NCBI GenBank assembly: GCA_916700875.1
Contig: CAKAKS010000039.1
Coordinates: forward strand, 20,206,367 to 20,270,366
Reading direction: 5' to 3'
Source: Sebastes aleutianus
Lineage: Eukaryota; Chordata; Actinopteri; Perciformes; Sebastidae
Length of the DNA: 64,000 nucleotides
A program made the position numbers and the translations under genes. The stretch's first letter is position 1. The number at the start of each line of letters is the position of its first letter. The notes beneath the pieces were generated by a model that saw only the letters and a program-made list of their open reading frames with translations, ran no database searches and was not told the origin of the DNA. Shown here piece by piece: positions 47,001 to 60,866 of this stretch.

Positions 47001-47012
47001 GCAGTCGGAGGC
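44008..47012. other. Convergent intergenic region between cyp19a1b and ap4e1
   Basis: It holds the 3' UTRs of both genes. Plus-strand AATAAA signals occur near 44733, 45217 and 45641. It also holds a copy of the AATCGATTAATC-type repeat (about 44300-44643) and a hAT-like element (45836-46470). No further gene is seen. Confidence 0.5.
45836..46470. mobile_element. hAT-like MITE (TTAGGGATGCAYCGATAC ends)
   Basis: The left end TTAGGGATGCATCGATACTG and the right end GATCGGTGCATCCCTAA are inverted. The interior contains about six GGTATC units near 46402-46437. It also has a hairpin at about 46155-46265, where TTGTTGTGAAATAAACCCCT pairs with its reverse complement. There is no transposase. Confidence 0.75.
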
Positions 47013-50000
47013 TCAGTGCTCCTGTAACGCCCTCTGACAGTGGTACATCAGGCAGTCAGGCAGGTCGGGGACCGGAGAGCGCAGCCACACGGCCAGCGTT
47101 CCCGCATGCAGACGACAGTGCATCAGACACGGCTGATCCCGGAGCAGCTGACAAGCTACAATACCTTCCATACCTGTAGGGGAGAACAATAAAGGTTACT
47201 CACTGATAGCGTGAAATACATGGGAAGTGTACGATGCATTGAACACATGTCAACCTATTGGTCAAATACTGTACCACTGCACCTTTCACAACGGGCCCTA
47301 AAATAATACTGTAGTAACAAAACTAATGACTTAACCTGAACAGTTCATTTTAGATCTTTAACAGCAGTTGACAAAATAAAAAAAGCTTTTCAACTCTGGA
47401 AGAAGTGAGTAAGTTGACCTTGAGTGGAGATTGATTGTTAAAAACTGTCAAATCAGATATTAGATGATTTAAAGACAAAGCAGGGGCTGCATATTTGCTT
47501 CAGCTTGATCCTCTATATACATTACATCTGCTTATGGCTGCAAAGAACAATTATTTTCATTAACGATTAATCTGTTGATTATTTTCTTGATTAATCGATT
47601 AGTTATTTGGACTATAAAATGTCAAATCAGTATTTCCCAAAGCCCAAGTTGACGTCCTCAAATGTCTTGTTTTGTCCACAACTCAAAGATATTCATATTA
47701 CTGTCATAGAGGAGTAAAGAAACCAGAAAATATTCACATTTAAGAAGCTGGAATCAGAGAATTTGACTTTTTTTTTCTTCTCAAACCGATTAATTGATAA
47801 TCAGAATAGTTGCCGATTAATTCAATAGTTGACAACTAATTGTTGCAGCTCTACATCTGTTGCACTGCTTCTCCAAAATAAGATTAACAAGGTTTAACTG
47901 TAAATAATCTAACAAATACATAATTCTTTCTAAAAAAGACATACTTTATAAAGAGTTTATAATTAACGAGTAATTGCTGTTAAAGTTTAACAAATCATGT
48001 ATTAACGCTTTTAGACCAGCAATGAACTATTAATAAGAACAGCTTTTGGGTTGTCATGTGAAATATGTCCTCCAGCAACAGCTTAATGAATTATCATTGA
48101 CCTGTAAAGCATTAATAACCGATTCATTAACATTAATAAAGTCGTTAGTTACAATTAGAAACACTTTAGAAAAATAAGCCTTATTAGAAAGTGGTACCTT
48201 AGTAACTAATACTGTTGTACATGAGTGGAAAAACTAATGCATAACTTTAATAATAAAAAATTAAAATAATCTTAACCCAGGTCCACTTCAATCACATCTC
48301 ATGGTCTTCATCAACTAGGTCGAAAGCTCTGGAAAAAGCTATTAAATGGACTTTATGTTGAGATTATTTCGTGAAAACACTATTTTCAAGGTCAAGAATT
48401 AATTTTAACACTTAATCTATAAACTAATTTGAAGACAGGAGTTTTGTCTCTTATGCCATCGCAGCCCTAAATTAAATACCCTGCTGAGTACTACTGTATG
48501 TATAGATTTGTGTGTATACTGAATGTGTGTGTGTGGGGATACATGTGGGGGCATGAATGTATGTGTGTATATACGACCATATGTCCACCGTGTATTTTGT
48601 GTATCTGTATGTTTTTCTAGTGAGACAGGAACATGTGCGAGCACATTAAAAACTATAGTTTCCACAATAAACACATTCCTAACACATAAAGTAACACGTT
48701 AAGCCATTAAGCTGGTTATTAGTATATACATCATCTCAGTGGTGTTGGTAAAAGTCTAAAAGTTTTGACATTTTAAATTGGAACTAAATGTCTGTTCACC
48801 GATGATTTCCACAACATGAAGCTGAAGTTTCTTCTTCAGGACATTCAGAGTGGCTGCGAGAGGTTCTTGGTCGTCACTGATCAGCGTCAGGTTCTGCTTT
48901 GTATCGTGAGAGAAGTCCAGCCACATTGTCCCGTACTGCTCTGTGGACACGGTCAGCGGTCTGAAGGAAACGTGAAATTACAGTAAGAAACAAATCGTCT
49001 CTGTACGGCCATGCTTGTGTGAAAAGAGCAAAATATTTCACCTGATAAAGCTGGTTAGAGGCAGTTTGTATGAGAACTGCAGCGACTGAGGCGTCCCAAC
49101 AGGAAACTGGTAAGACACCAGTCCAACCACTTCAACGTGGACTGAAGGCCTCTTCGCGGCGAGGGAGTACTGACACACGGCTACAACGTGGCTTCTCGCC
49201 TCCTCCACCGGGCTGTCACACACACAGGACACCTGAAACAAACAAAATGTCCTTTAATATGAGAGGCTAATGAGGAAGACTTCACTAATAGTTCTCTGCT
49301 CAATAATTACCTCAAGTTCATCTGAGTCAAGCTCTAGTAGTATGTGTTGAATGTCAGAGTCAGAAGAGTTGTACATGAAAACAACCAGCTCTAAAGAGTC
49401 ATCTTTCTGCACATGACAGGCTGAGAGATCCAGGCTTTGGTCGGAGCACAGAGGAGTGATTTCTGAGTGGGAGAGTCCAGAGAGCTCTGCAGGAAGATGA
49501 GAACTGAGACACAAGTCTTTGGGGTCTTCATGTGGGGCTGGATCAGCAGCTACCATACCGTTATCCCTAATGAGAGAGGAGCCACTTCCCTTTACGTCAC
49601 CGTCAGTTAACTCTACATCACAGGTGCCGTTTGCAGCGGCGAGGCCCTGAGAGAGTTGGGACGTCTGTTCCAGTGAAGAGACGGTCAGCTCTGAGGTGAT
49701 GTTGGCGTCCAGGAGGTTGTTGCACAACAAGTTATCCACGGTGCTCGGAGGAGAGACGAGGGAGTTGGATATCTGCTCGCTGGCACCCGAGGACGACCCC
49801 GGACCTTTTGCTTTTCTTCTGAATCGCTGCGGTGTCGGCTCAGATTTTCCCATCTGGTAAAAGGGAAAGTTTAAGTTGTAACAGATGGACTGGGGGGGGG
49901 TGTTGTCTTATCCCTTTGTCGGGCAGTTGATGAATGTCATAATAAACATGGATAAATAAGAATACTTTGTCTGTGTACTTCTGTTAAGTCCAGTATCCAG

Positions 50001-53000
50001 TGTCCAGTATTACAGATGTATATGTGTATGCTGATGATTTGCTGTTATACTTATAACCTCCAATATTGAAAAATACAAATTTGATCACAAAGAAAAACTA
50101 AAAAACTGATTAAGGATTTAAGTCATTTTCAAAACAAAATGCTAAATATTTGTGTGAGGATTTGCTGCTTTTCTTTGTCTTTTAAAACTTTCATATATTT
50201 TGAATTTGGACTATTGATCGGACACAACACCTCAGGCTGTCTGGGAAGATGTTTCACCATTTTCTGACATTTTATAGACAAAAAGATTAATCAATTAATT
50301 GAGAAAATTACAGGTAGATATTCAACAATGAAAATAATTGTTAGTTGCAGCCTTAATCCTGACCACCCCGGTCGTATACTTTTTCAAATCTGTTAAGTGA
50401 GCATTCAGAACTAACTCACCAGATTCATATACAGTATATATACATGTAATTAAACGAGTAGTTTAAATACATTTTGCAGTAGCTTGCTGGTAGTTCAACT
50501 AAATTCATATTTGCATAATGAGTCAAATAATCAAATCACCTTTTGACATTGTTTGTGTAGTTAACTACTGAAACTACAAACTATTTTTGGGCTGTAAAGG
50601 AAAAGAATGTTTTTTTTATTTTATTTTACCATTGCCTCTCTACTGTAATTTAACCTCTTTGATTCTGCTCTGACAAGTAAACAGATAAGCCCATTGTTTA
50701 GACCAGTGTTAAAGCTGTTCATATTGTGTGAAAAGGTTCAAGTTTAAGACTGTATTAGTTTGTTAAGATTGTGCAATTGTAAGATTGTAAGTCAGATGTT
50801 ACAAAATTGCCGAGTAAGACAACAGGCCCATTGTTTTAGACCAGTGCTCAAGTCGGTCAACAGGTCTAAAAATGTGCAAGTTAAATATTTTTTAGTGGGG
50901 TATTTTATTTCTTTGATTCATGTGGGTTTATGTATGACCTGTGAACAAGTGGGCACTTTTTGAAATAAACTCAACTGAGTGGCAGTTTATGCTGGCATGT
51001 GACTATTTTGTAATAATGTGGTTACACATGTACGTTAAACTACTGTTTCTGAGTAGCTTTAGTTAACCAAACTACATTTCTCCCTATAAGCAGGTAGCTT
51101 TGCTGTAGTTCAACTTCTTCCAGTGTGAAGTAATTGGTAGCTTGCAAAGTAGCTTCCCCAACACTGATCAAATGTCTGCAGCTGCTTCACAGAAAATGAC
51201 TTCCAGCTGCCAGAAGAAGGCGCTCATATCGGAATTATAATATCAGACACGTTTATCATACCTTGCATCTTCAGACTGTGCATCCCCACTCAAACAGAAA
51301 AAGAAGAATTAAAAATCTCACCAGACACACAGAGCTTTGGGAGGCCAGGCCGACAAACAGCGAGGAGGCCAGCTGCTGTTTCTCTTGTTGGGGCTCAGGG
51401 GTCGGTGTCGGGGTGGGAGTCTGGCTGTGTGAGCTGTCGCCCTCTCCCTGCTGGCTGGGGGGTGACCGGAGGGGACTGGGAACCTCAACATGGGCCGACT
51501 CCTCCAAAGGTTCCCTTTGCACCAGGTAGCCGTCCCTCCCCCACACTCTCTTCACACCGTCCAGCTTCAGAGTTGCAGAGCTGAAACACAAATCAAGTAC
51601 AAGCTCTAAACCAGCCGTGCATTTGTATGTAAGCTATTTTAATCCAGACAAGTGTGTGTGTCTCCGTACCCTCCTTTGTGTGAGAGGTCGGTGCTGTCGC
51701 CGGACAGACCAGAGCTTATAGACAACAGTGTAGGAGACTGTCTGTCGGCGATGCTGCAGGAGGACATGCTGATGGGCAGCGACAGGCCGTACGGCTCCAG
51801 GCTCAACGCTGAGGCAGACAACACAGTCAGAACAAATCAAAACAGGGCAGCGCACATGATGCCAAACCTGAAACTCAATCTGAATGTCAATCTTTTACCT
51901 TTTGCCTGAGCGAGTTCCTCCTGGCGCTGATGGGGAGGCTTGTATGGAGCAGCGCCAGCAGCCAACGCCTCCGACACAAATCCATCCAGAAATGACAAAG
52001 ACGAATCCACCTGGAAACCAACACCAACATCAACACCAACTGCAGGTTTAATCCTCTCCTTTAAAGGGATAGTTTGGATGTTTTGAAGTGGGGTTGTATG
52101 AGGTACTTATCCATAGTCAGTGTATTACCTACAGTAGATGGCGGTTGGTACGCCGCCAGCTTGGAGAAGCAATGTACGTTATGTATATATGTATGTACTC
52201 ATATATACATTTTGCCACACAAAAGACAACACAATTACATGAAATTTTAAACAACCACAGGAAGCATTTGCGTATTGAGACTCTACTTCCATCTGATACT
52301 GAATGGAGTTCTGTGGTAAACCCATCAGACTACTCTAGACATGCTTAAACAGCTGCTACAATTATGACTGAACTGGTGATCCCACTATTTCGGTAAACAC
52401 GGTCGACGGTGAGTCACGGAGGGCGAGTTTGTGCAGGTTTTGATCTCCAACCGTCAGATAATGAGCACTTACAGTTCTCAGTAAATAACATCTGCTGTTC
52501 CAAGAGATAAATAAATTCATGATGTTCAAGTTTCAACATCAGCAAACTTTTAAAGTCAAATTAAATGTTTCTATGTTTCCAATCAACAGGGTTTCTATGG
52601 GTACTGATTGTAAACAACACTGCAATGACTGTACATTTAAATATCACTGTTACCTCCAGGGGCTCCAGGCCGGCGTCTCGAGGCAGCACCCTGGCTCGTA
52701 GCTCCGAGTCTTGGCTGAGGTGCTGCAGCTCCTGAGCCCTCTGTCTCAGCACTGTATCCAGGGAGCTGCCGTATGTTTCAGAGACCTCCTGGGCCACAGA
52801 AACGCCCGCCCCGCCCTCACAGAGCTTGGTCATCGCCATGAGGACCCAGCTCTTGGTTTCACTGCTGGTGTTCTTCATGTCCAACAGTTTGGCCAGCAGC
52901 CTCAGGACGGTGGCCGCTTCAAGTTCCTCCCTAAGATAGGAGTATTCACCGAGGACCTGGGCACGGCAGAGAAGGAGCAAAAGTTTAATGTAGTGAATGT

Positions 53001-56000
53001 CACTGCATAGTATGTTGTAAGTTAGATTTCGAAGGTCAAGTAAAGAGGAGTACTGTCAGTGAATGTTTTTAATCTGTAAAAGATTTAGAAAGTATAATTT
53101 CATGCAACTCATTTTGTTTTAGCTACTGTGACTTTGTGCATTCTTGAGTCATTCATGTAATCATATCAATATCAAATTGTCATTAGGATCTCACTGGGCA
53201 GGTTTAAACTCAGCTTGATCTGGCTTGTTTTTGATGACACTGCAGACCTGTTAAAGGACCAGTGTGCAGGATTTAGTGGCATCTAGTGGTGAGGCTATAG
53301 ATTGCAACTAACTGAATACCCCTCTGCTCACTCCTCTCTTTACAAGGGTGTCGAAAGGCTCTCTCTAGAGTCAGTGTTTGTGGACTCCATGAGCTAACGA
53401 AAACACAACGATTCTTAGTTTCAGCTGATTATACACTGATGAAAACATAGTTATGAAAATGATATTCTATTCCTGCCAATAGATCCCGCTAAATCCTAAA
53501 CACTGGTCCTTTAAATTCCTGTGAGCTGCCTGATAACTTCTCACTTCTGATCATCCATCAAGAGACACACCAGCATGACTGTGCTTTTATCGTCTGGATT
53601 TCAAACTATGATTCTAATGACCTTCCTGGCAAACTGATATTACTGATACTGAAATTGTTTCTTTATGAGGTTTGTTCTATTTCCTGTAATTATTCTTACC
53701 AATATTCACCGAAATGCATTGTTTTTCATTTCCACTTGAATTTTACTGCTCTTTTTTATGCCTGCGATTGTAACGTAAATAGTAAAGTGCCAGACAATAC
53801 TCTGAGTTCTCAGGACCTCTTTATGCTTTCTGTCCCAAATACCAAGTAAGGAAATTGTTCTGCACCCTCGGCGTAGAATATGTTGCAGAAGGACTTAAGA
53901 TGTCAATGTTTTTAAATTTACCTGGCTATGTTCTTTCCATTTGTTTGTCTGTTTTCTGTCTGTGACTTTGTGTTTTTGAGCTGCTGCCTGACTTGGCATG
54001 GTTGCCCTTGAAAAATAAATTCTTAATCTCAGATCCCGGATGGGATTCACCTGATTAAATAAAGGTTAAATAAAATATATATATATATATATATATGTTT
54101 TTTAAAAGTATGCTTTAATCCAGACATTACATTAATTGTCCTTCTACTGCTTCCTGTTCTCATTTTAAAATAAGAATTATAGAAACAGCTCATTTTACAA
54201 ACAGCACTCACCCAGCTGATGACTTGGAGGAAGCGCTGTGGCAGTTTACCAGGATCTCCTTGCAGCAGAGAAACATACGAGTCCACAGCAAACAGCCTCA
54301 ACTTCCTGTCTTCCTCCACGCTGTCAAATCCTGGACCATTAAAGAAAAAATGAGCATTACAAAATTATAAATCATCATCAGCATCAAAATGCTGAACTTA
54401 AATATGACAACACTGCAGAACAAATACTACATAGAGAATGAGTTGAGGGCATCTCACCCTCAGAGAGCAGTTTAAGGAAACTGTTTGGGATGTCGGGCTG
54501 CATCATGTCTCCTCCCACTGAAAACACCGTGTTCATGGTCTCAATGAACCACTCATTGTCTGGTGCATATGTAGAATGGTTCATAGGAAAACTATCAACA
54601 CAATAAATAGGAACAAACAAGGTATAAATAATACAACAGCATGTTTTTAAAGGATTGGATTTCTGTTTTTCAACTCAGAATTAATTTAAATATAATTTAA
54701 ACTTCACCGGTAGCTTTAGTATTGAGAAACAGAGACTGAACACAGAACAATAGAGTTTTCATTTAGGCCTTGAACCGAGTATCATGTTCCTGCAATAGAG
54801 GAAGCTGCAGTTTCAGGTCTGCAGTCCTAGATCTGCACGTCTTGGACACTAGTTTTTCACGAAGGCTACTTCATTGTTTTACCATTTTAATTAAGTTTAA
54901 ATAATCGTATTAATTAAAGTGCTGACTGCCTGTTAACCTCCACAATATGTGTTATCAGCCAGTCAAATGTCAATAACATGTCATTTCTAGTTGGTTAAAA
55001 AGTTGAAGTTACATAACAATCTTAACGTTACTTATTTTAACCCAAACCATGATCTTTTATTTCCTAAACCTAACAAAATAACTTTGTTGCCTAAACCTAA
55101 ATTGTTTCTGTGATGCCACCATGTAATGTGATGTTAAGAGGCTGTGGTCATTTCACACAGGCTATTCCTGTGAGATCACATTGCAGTGGACAGAAAGTAC
55201 AGTAGTATTTAGGTGGAATAACACTAGGGTCCTAGAAATGCCGTCCTGAAACTGCAGGAACATAATATTGCTTGAACCACCACTATGAGTCTACAGGAGA
55301 GTCATAAATGTCTTTATGCCGTTAAAAATAGTGTCGCAAACCGTGCTTTAAACCAGGTTTTACAGACTTTGTCTTAACTGCATTGGTCAGAAATAAATCC
55401 CACTCAACTTCACGGAAAGTAAAGTTTGTGACCCTTTTAACTGTCAGAACTAATAGGCTTGTTTGTCAAGATTGTGAGCTTCCCATTCTATAAAACAAAA
55501 TTAATCTTGGTTATTGAAGGACTGAACAGTTTCACTTTTGATCTGTGTTTAAGTGCAGTGAAAAGCTGCAGCAAAGAGGTACTATATGTTTCAAGAAACG
55601 TACTACTTCACCAGCGTGACAAACTTATACTATGCACAATTTGCTTCTTGGATCAGAGAAGCAATTCCAGTAGGTATTGCAGGCTCTATTTTCAATGTTT
55701 ATAGCAGTATAATTATATGACTGTGGTTTATTTTTGTATGGGCCACCAGAAGTAAATGAATGTATATTTAAGGATATTTTTCTGCCAGCTCTGCCACCTT
55801 CCCCACCAGGTCAATGGTCATGTAGTCATCTTTATTGACGCGCAGAAACTCCAGCATCTTCTCGACAATGACTGTGACGTTCTGGGCGTTAGTGATCCGA
55901 AAGAGCAACTCCAGTGTCTACAAGAAAACAGACATAATGCTGTAAAACCCACAATTCTGACACCAAAATCCCGACTACACCAGCATCTGCCTTACCTCAC

Positions 56001-59000
56001 GCTTGATGATGAGGTCGGGGTGATCGAGACACTCTATGATGGTCATCTGATGCTGCAGGGCCAGTTTAGGATCCTGCTGGACCACATAGGTGAGGGCCTT
56101 CAAGCCTACAGTAACACCAAATAAAACAACTTACTATAGTGAATGTCTGAAGTCTTGACTGTCAATGTAAAAAAAACAGACTTAAATCAAAAGGTTTTGT
56201 TTGAATCTTACCGAGATATTTGAGATTAATCTTCGGTGACAGAACAAAATTGCCGATGCACTTTGCAGCTTTTTCCAAAAGGTCAGATTTGGGGTGAATT
56301 GTGTAAATACATTTTACACATTCGTATAATATTGCTGGAAACAAAGACAGAGATTGAAGAAAGTACTTAAATGATTTCAAACAACCAAATTAACAACAAA
56401 TCAAACTTTACATTGTACATACCATAGGTGATGTTGTGATTCATCTCTGCTCTTCGTAAAGACTCGTCGAGGACTTCATACATGACCTCACTTGTGCTGT
56501 AAAACAAAGAACAGACTTGTACTTGCAGGGATGGGAGTACAAAGCACGACCACATCATGGCATAAACATCCTGATTCATCGGGGGACAAAATAATTACCT
56601 CTGGTCATTTTTCCCAAGAAAGGACAGTATTCTGAGAAGCTGAATTTGCAGCCATGGAGCCGGGACACTATGATAGTTAAAATCCATGGGCAGTTTTCCC
56701 CCCACCACTTGCTTCAGTATGGTGACAAAACTTGCTGTCAGGTCCTTATAACCTTCTGGATTCTCCTGAAACAAAAGAAAAATACGTGACGATGAGACTG
56801 GATTACTACGGAAGCCCTAAACGGACATGATTCAAAACATGTTTTTGATGCTGTTATCTCAAAATCACAAGTTAATTACATCGCTAACTCAAGAACACAA
56901 GCTTTGTTATCTTGAGATAACAAGATAATTAACTTGTTATCATAAGAAAACAAGAGGTTGTTTTCTTTTATAGCTTATAATAAGACATTTCCCTCATAAT
57001 CTTGTGCTGTTTTCTTTTTAATTCATAAGGGACACAGGTAACATGTTTTATACTGCTTATGAATACAATCCATTTAATCTTATTTACATGTATTTTGTAT
57101 GTACCCTTGCTGGATGTATACATCCATGCCGTCAGCTCGATCTGGGCCGTTTGAATGCATTTACCGTTGGCTGATTTCACCCAAACATTATAAATAATAA
57201 AAGAAAACAACCTTTTTTTTTTTCGTGATAAAGAGTTAATTATGTCGTTATCTCAAGATAACAAAGCTATTTTTCTCAAGATAACAACATACTTAATTTG
57301 TGAATGACATAATTAAATCAATATAACGGCATTAATAAAAATGTCTGAATCATGTCCATTTAGGGCTTCCGTAGGTCACACCACAGTAGATCAAACCACA
57401 AAGTCCAGAAAAACGAATTACCTGGATCATCTGTAAGTAGATGTGTAGTGAAGCTGTCATGACGCCAGGGTCCTTGTCACACAGAGCTTTGCGAAACTTG
57501 TTGTGGATGTGTTGAACTTGATTCGGTGCTATTAGGTAGAATTTATACAGTGCCAGGACCGCTTTTCGTCGAATGATTTCTCTGCAAATATGTTAGAAGA
57601 TACCCTTATAAATCATGTTCAAGCTGATTTTTCAGGTTCCAGTTTACCATAAAAAAATACATTCACTTGAACGCATATTGGTTATGGAGGACGGAACCTG
57701 CCAAAATAAAAAAATAATAAATAAATAAATAAATGAGTCAATAAATAAATAAATATGCCATTAATTATACCAAAAATATTAAAAATAAATGTAGCTGCTA
57801 ATTAAAATGTGACAAAAATTGAATTGATATTCCTGTTTTAATTTGCTTCTTTATCTGTTTACCTTTGTATTAATTCCCCTATCTATTCACTCTACTATTT
57901 ATACATCTCAATTAACTTTTAAATGTATTATATATAGCATATAGTTGATCTATACACTCTGACCCCATGACACAAGTTGAATGACAGCCCCCTCATTTGC
58001 ATAATGAGGCTGAAATGTAAATAGAAATGTGTAAAGAAAAGAATAAATAAGTTTGGAAATGAATAGGGGGAGAAATGCAAAGGGAAAATCCTGCAGAAAT
58101 AAATAAATACATAAATACATACAATTTCATAATGAATAAATAAAATAAATAAATAATAAATGTAAAAATAAATAAAGTTGAAAGTTAATTAAATAAATAA
58201 ATAATGGGAAATTAAGTAAAAGAGTAGATAAATAGGGGAATTAATACAAAGGTAAATGAATGAATAAGCAAATTAAAACAGAAATATCAATTTATGTCAC
58301 ATTTTATCAATTAATTAATGCCTACATTTATTTTGAATACTATTTTGGTATATTTAATGGCATATTTATGTACGTATGTATTTCTTTATTTCTGAATTTT
58401 GGCAGGTTCTAATTAGACTTGAAGGTCAAAGAGCATTTCTTACTTTGGGTGATTGAGTTTCTCCTCGACCAGAGGAAGGATTGCAGGAATCATATCTTTG
58501 GGGAACATCTGGCTGACAACAGTTAGAGCCATGCACACTTCAATGAGGTTTGTGCTCTGAAGATCCTGAAAACACAAAATACATCAACAACATCCCTTCT
58601 GCCAAAACACCAGATGACGAATGTTGTAAAAATGTAACACACACCTTTAACACAGTGTTCACAAGGAGAAGTAGCAGCTCGTGACTTTCGTTCAGAAACA
58701 AAGACACGGCGAGATAACCTGAAATTCAAAAACAAAAACTTATTTTTTGCCAAAAGCAGTTCAGGAAGATGCAGTGGAGTTAGGTCAATAAAGTTGTTGT
58801 GATGACAAATGTTCTCAAAAACTCAAAAAGCCACTAATCATGCGCCTTTTTGTGTTGATCACGAGACAAAGTGAGTATTGTGGAGTCATTGGGTGAAGAA
58901 TGAGTAAACATACCGACTCTTTTCTCCAGAGCAGTGCCTTGTTGAGCCAGTTTGATGGCATGAATGTAGCTGAACGAAGCCTCATAACCGAGCATTTCAC

Positions 59001-60568
59001 AGTAGATCGCTCTCACCATCAGCTCCTTCATCTGTCTCTGAATCAGATTATGACACAAGGAAGCAGTTAACACATCAATAATTTCAGGCAGACCTATTTC
59101 AATAATATGTTTCTTGTACAAGATCAACTTGGAAAATCAGGAGATCGTACCATGGAGGTGTTGGGGGAGGACACCTGTTCTTTGATAGATACCAGTTCAC
59201 GCTGAATAAGTTTCTCCTCCTCCTGAAAAAGGGGGAACACAGTTAAGGATATTAAGATCAAATACTGAGAAAATGCCTGCTAACGTTTGCACTACCATGC
59301 TTTGTTATCCATGATGGAGAATGACTCCCAACCCATGCAGGACACCATCTCAGCACTGGAGAGCTCCTTCAGCGACAGGCTGCTCCACCCAAAGTGTGTG
59401 AAGGAGCGCTATCGCAGGTCCTTCCTTCCTGCAGCTGTCAGACTCCACAACCATCACTGCTCCCAGTAGACCACTTACACACCAAAAACTGACAATAACC
59501 TGATATTTTCAGGTGGAATTTCATTTCATTCTCACTGTGCAATATAATTTTCCACTTGTGTAATTTTGTTAATAGTCTGTTTATTGTCAATACTGCTCCT
59601 ATTTTTATACTTCCTTCTATTTAAATGGTTCATATTTTGTTACACTTTGTTTAGCTCTTTTTTTTACTGTGTTAGCTGATGCATCTTGTTTTTTGCACTA
59701 TCCCCTTTGCTGCTGTACACTGCAATATCTTATCTTATCTTATCTTAAATCCAGATGTAGAGACTTGCTTTAGGTAGACTGCATCACAGTGAACATCACA
59801 TATATCTAGCTAATACCATTCCCTGTAAACAATTTCTGATTGGTGCATTCACATGTTTGTGGGAGATTGCAACACCAAGGACAGCAGCAACAGTTTTCAC
59901 AACGTTCATGTTTGCCTTCCAGGTTTAACTTCTCTGCAACACAGTGTGTGAATGCATTTGTAAATAAACAAGAAATGTCCTTTATGTGGGCACATACAAC
60001 TCATCACTTTATTGTGTCAATTCCATCCTAGACTGATGCTCGTCACTACCAATGTTGTTTACTGCAATATACATTTTTGTAACCATGCATGTTGGCAGCT
60101 GACTGTAAACACCTCGAATATTCTGAGTTTATCACGAGCACCTGAACGCACCAACCAGGACATGTTTTTAAAAATAGTCCCAGCTCTGATTTCACCTGTA
60201 ATTACCTCGTGATAACAACACAACAGGAAGGATAAGGTGTCTGTAATGTAGACTAAAGCTTAGCACGGTATTGCACAGACTATGCGGCATATAGTAACTG
60301 AGTTAAAAACACATAAACACACCTTTCTTTAGAGTCAGCATAGCAGCTTAGCAAGCTAACATCAGAGCCCCTCATCACCACTGACTCATCTTATATCTCT
60401 AAGTTCTAGTGTTAAAGACAGACTCACATGTTTGGAGGTTAACTCGGTGATTCCTCTGATGAGGTGTCCTAGTTTGGAGGTGGAGGAGAGTTTCGTAGCT
60501 GCAGACTGAGAGTCCAGAGACAGCAGACTCGGCAGAGCAGTCAGGGTTTTCTCCACAACATCACTCAT
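47013..60568 (-). CDS. ap4e1: AP-4 complex subunit epsilon-1
   Basis: Twenty-one coding exons on the minus strand: 60428-60568, 59151-59222, 58914-59037, 58645-58718, 58444-58565, 57422-57581, 56599-56765, 56423-56496, 56212-56334, 55996-56105, 55778-55917, 54458-54570, 54212-54330, 52654-52956, 51899-52010, 51670-51808, 51322-51580, 49311-49853, 49042-49232, 48800-48960 and 47013-47173. Total 3408 bases, 1135 aa (human 1137). The N-terminal adaptin trunk is strongly conserved (MSDVVEKTLTALPSL, IYCEMLGYEASFSYIHAIKL, VPAPWLQIQLLRIL). A Ser/Pro-rich hinge (residues about 640-910) and a C-terminal ear follow. AP-4 is a clathrin-independent coat at the trans-Golgi network, sorting cargo such as ATG9. 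The 54571-55777 intron is AT-AC (U12 type); the others read GT-AG. Confidence 0.96.
52061..52170. mobile_element. Truncated copy of the TTAAAGGGATAGTTYGGGTG element
   Basis: It starts TTAAAGGGATAGTTTGGATG, and the first 110 bases match the copy at 43079, ending within CCGCCAGCTTGGAGAAGCAA. It lies in an ap4e1 intron. Confidence 0.75.
53251..53514. mobile_element. Third copy of the TTAAAGGAACAGTGTGTAGG-type element
   Basis: It starts TTAAAGGACCAGTGTGCAGG and ends AACACTGGTCCTTTAA, with the interior GGCATCTAGTGGTGAGG. It lies in an ap4e1 intron. Confidence 0.85.
54571..55777 (-). other. U12-type AT-AC intron of ap4e1
   Basis: On the minus strand the exon ends GCAGAAAA and the intron begins ATATCCTTAA, the exact U12 5' splice signal. 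It ends CATTCTAC before ATATGCACCAGA. Only this junction gives the conserved AELAEKYAPDNEWF with the right phase. A possible branch site lies in TTTTCCTATGAACC, 10-20 bases upstream of the acceptor; it is an imperfect match to the U12 consensus. Confidence 0.9.
56805..57377. mobile_element. TIR element (ACGGAAGCCCTAAAYGGACA ends)
   Basis: It starts TACGGAAGCCCTAAACGGAC and ends ATGTCCATTTAGGGCTTCCG, with runs of TTATCTTGAGATAACAAG palindromes inside. It is non-coding, in an ap4e1 intron. Confidence 0.75.
57690..58412. mobile_element. Foldback element rich in AATAAAT
   Basis: The left end GAACCTGCCAAAATAAAAAA and the right end TTTTGGCAGGTTC are inverted. AGTAGATAAATAGGGGAATT on the right pairs with AATTCCCCTATCTATTCACT on the left. 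Part of its right arm is copied at about 61660-61830. Confidence 0.75.
59320..59750 (+). pseudogene. LINE 3' end with (TCTTA)n tail
   Basis: In ap4e1 intron 1, the translation DTISALESSFSDRLLHP followed by ERYRRSFLPAAVRLHN and a stop resembles the C terminus of teleost non-LTR elements of the Rex1/CR1 group. The 3' UTR ends in ATCTTATCTTATCTT. It is truncated at the 5' end. Confidence 0.65.
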
Positions 60569-60689
60569 GTTGACAGCTAAAAACGAGGCTAAACAGCTGT
60601 TTTCTTCTTTAAAAATACACTTATTAAATCATCTATCCATCCCAGTAACTGTTTCCTGAAACAGAGTCAGTGAAAGTTCATTGTTAGAC

Positions 60690-60790
60690 ATTTAAAAACA
60701 GCACAAGAGGTGAGATGCTAGCTCTCCAGTCGGCCATTGTTTTGATTCAGCAGACTGACCCGCGGCTTGACGTCACTTCCGCTTGTATTT
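60690..60790 (-). promoter_or_regulatory. ap4e1 promoter region
   Basis: Just upstream of the ap4e1 start (minus strand) lie GCGGCTTGACGTCACTTCCG (a CRE-like TGACGTCA fused to an ETS-like ACTTCCG) and a GGCCATTG box near 60732. There is no TATA box. A degenerate copy of the CRE/ETS stretch lies at 61862-61885. Confidence 0.55.
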
Positions 60791-60866
60791 GGTAAACTTT
60801 ATTAACAACCGTAAACAAGAACAGTGGCTGTTCTAGGTCTAAAGAGCTCAGTACAGGAAAATAAAA

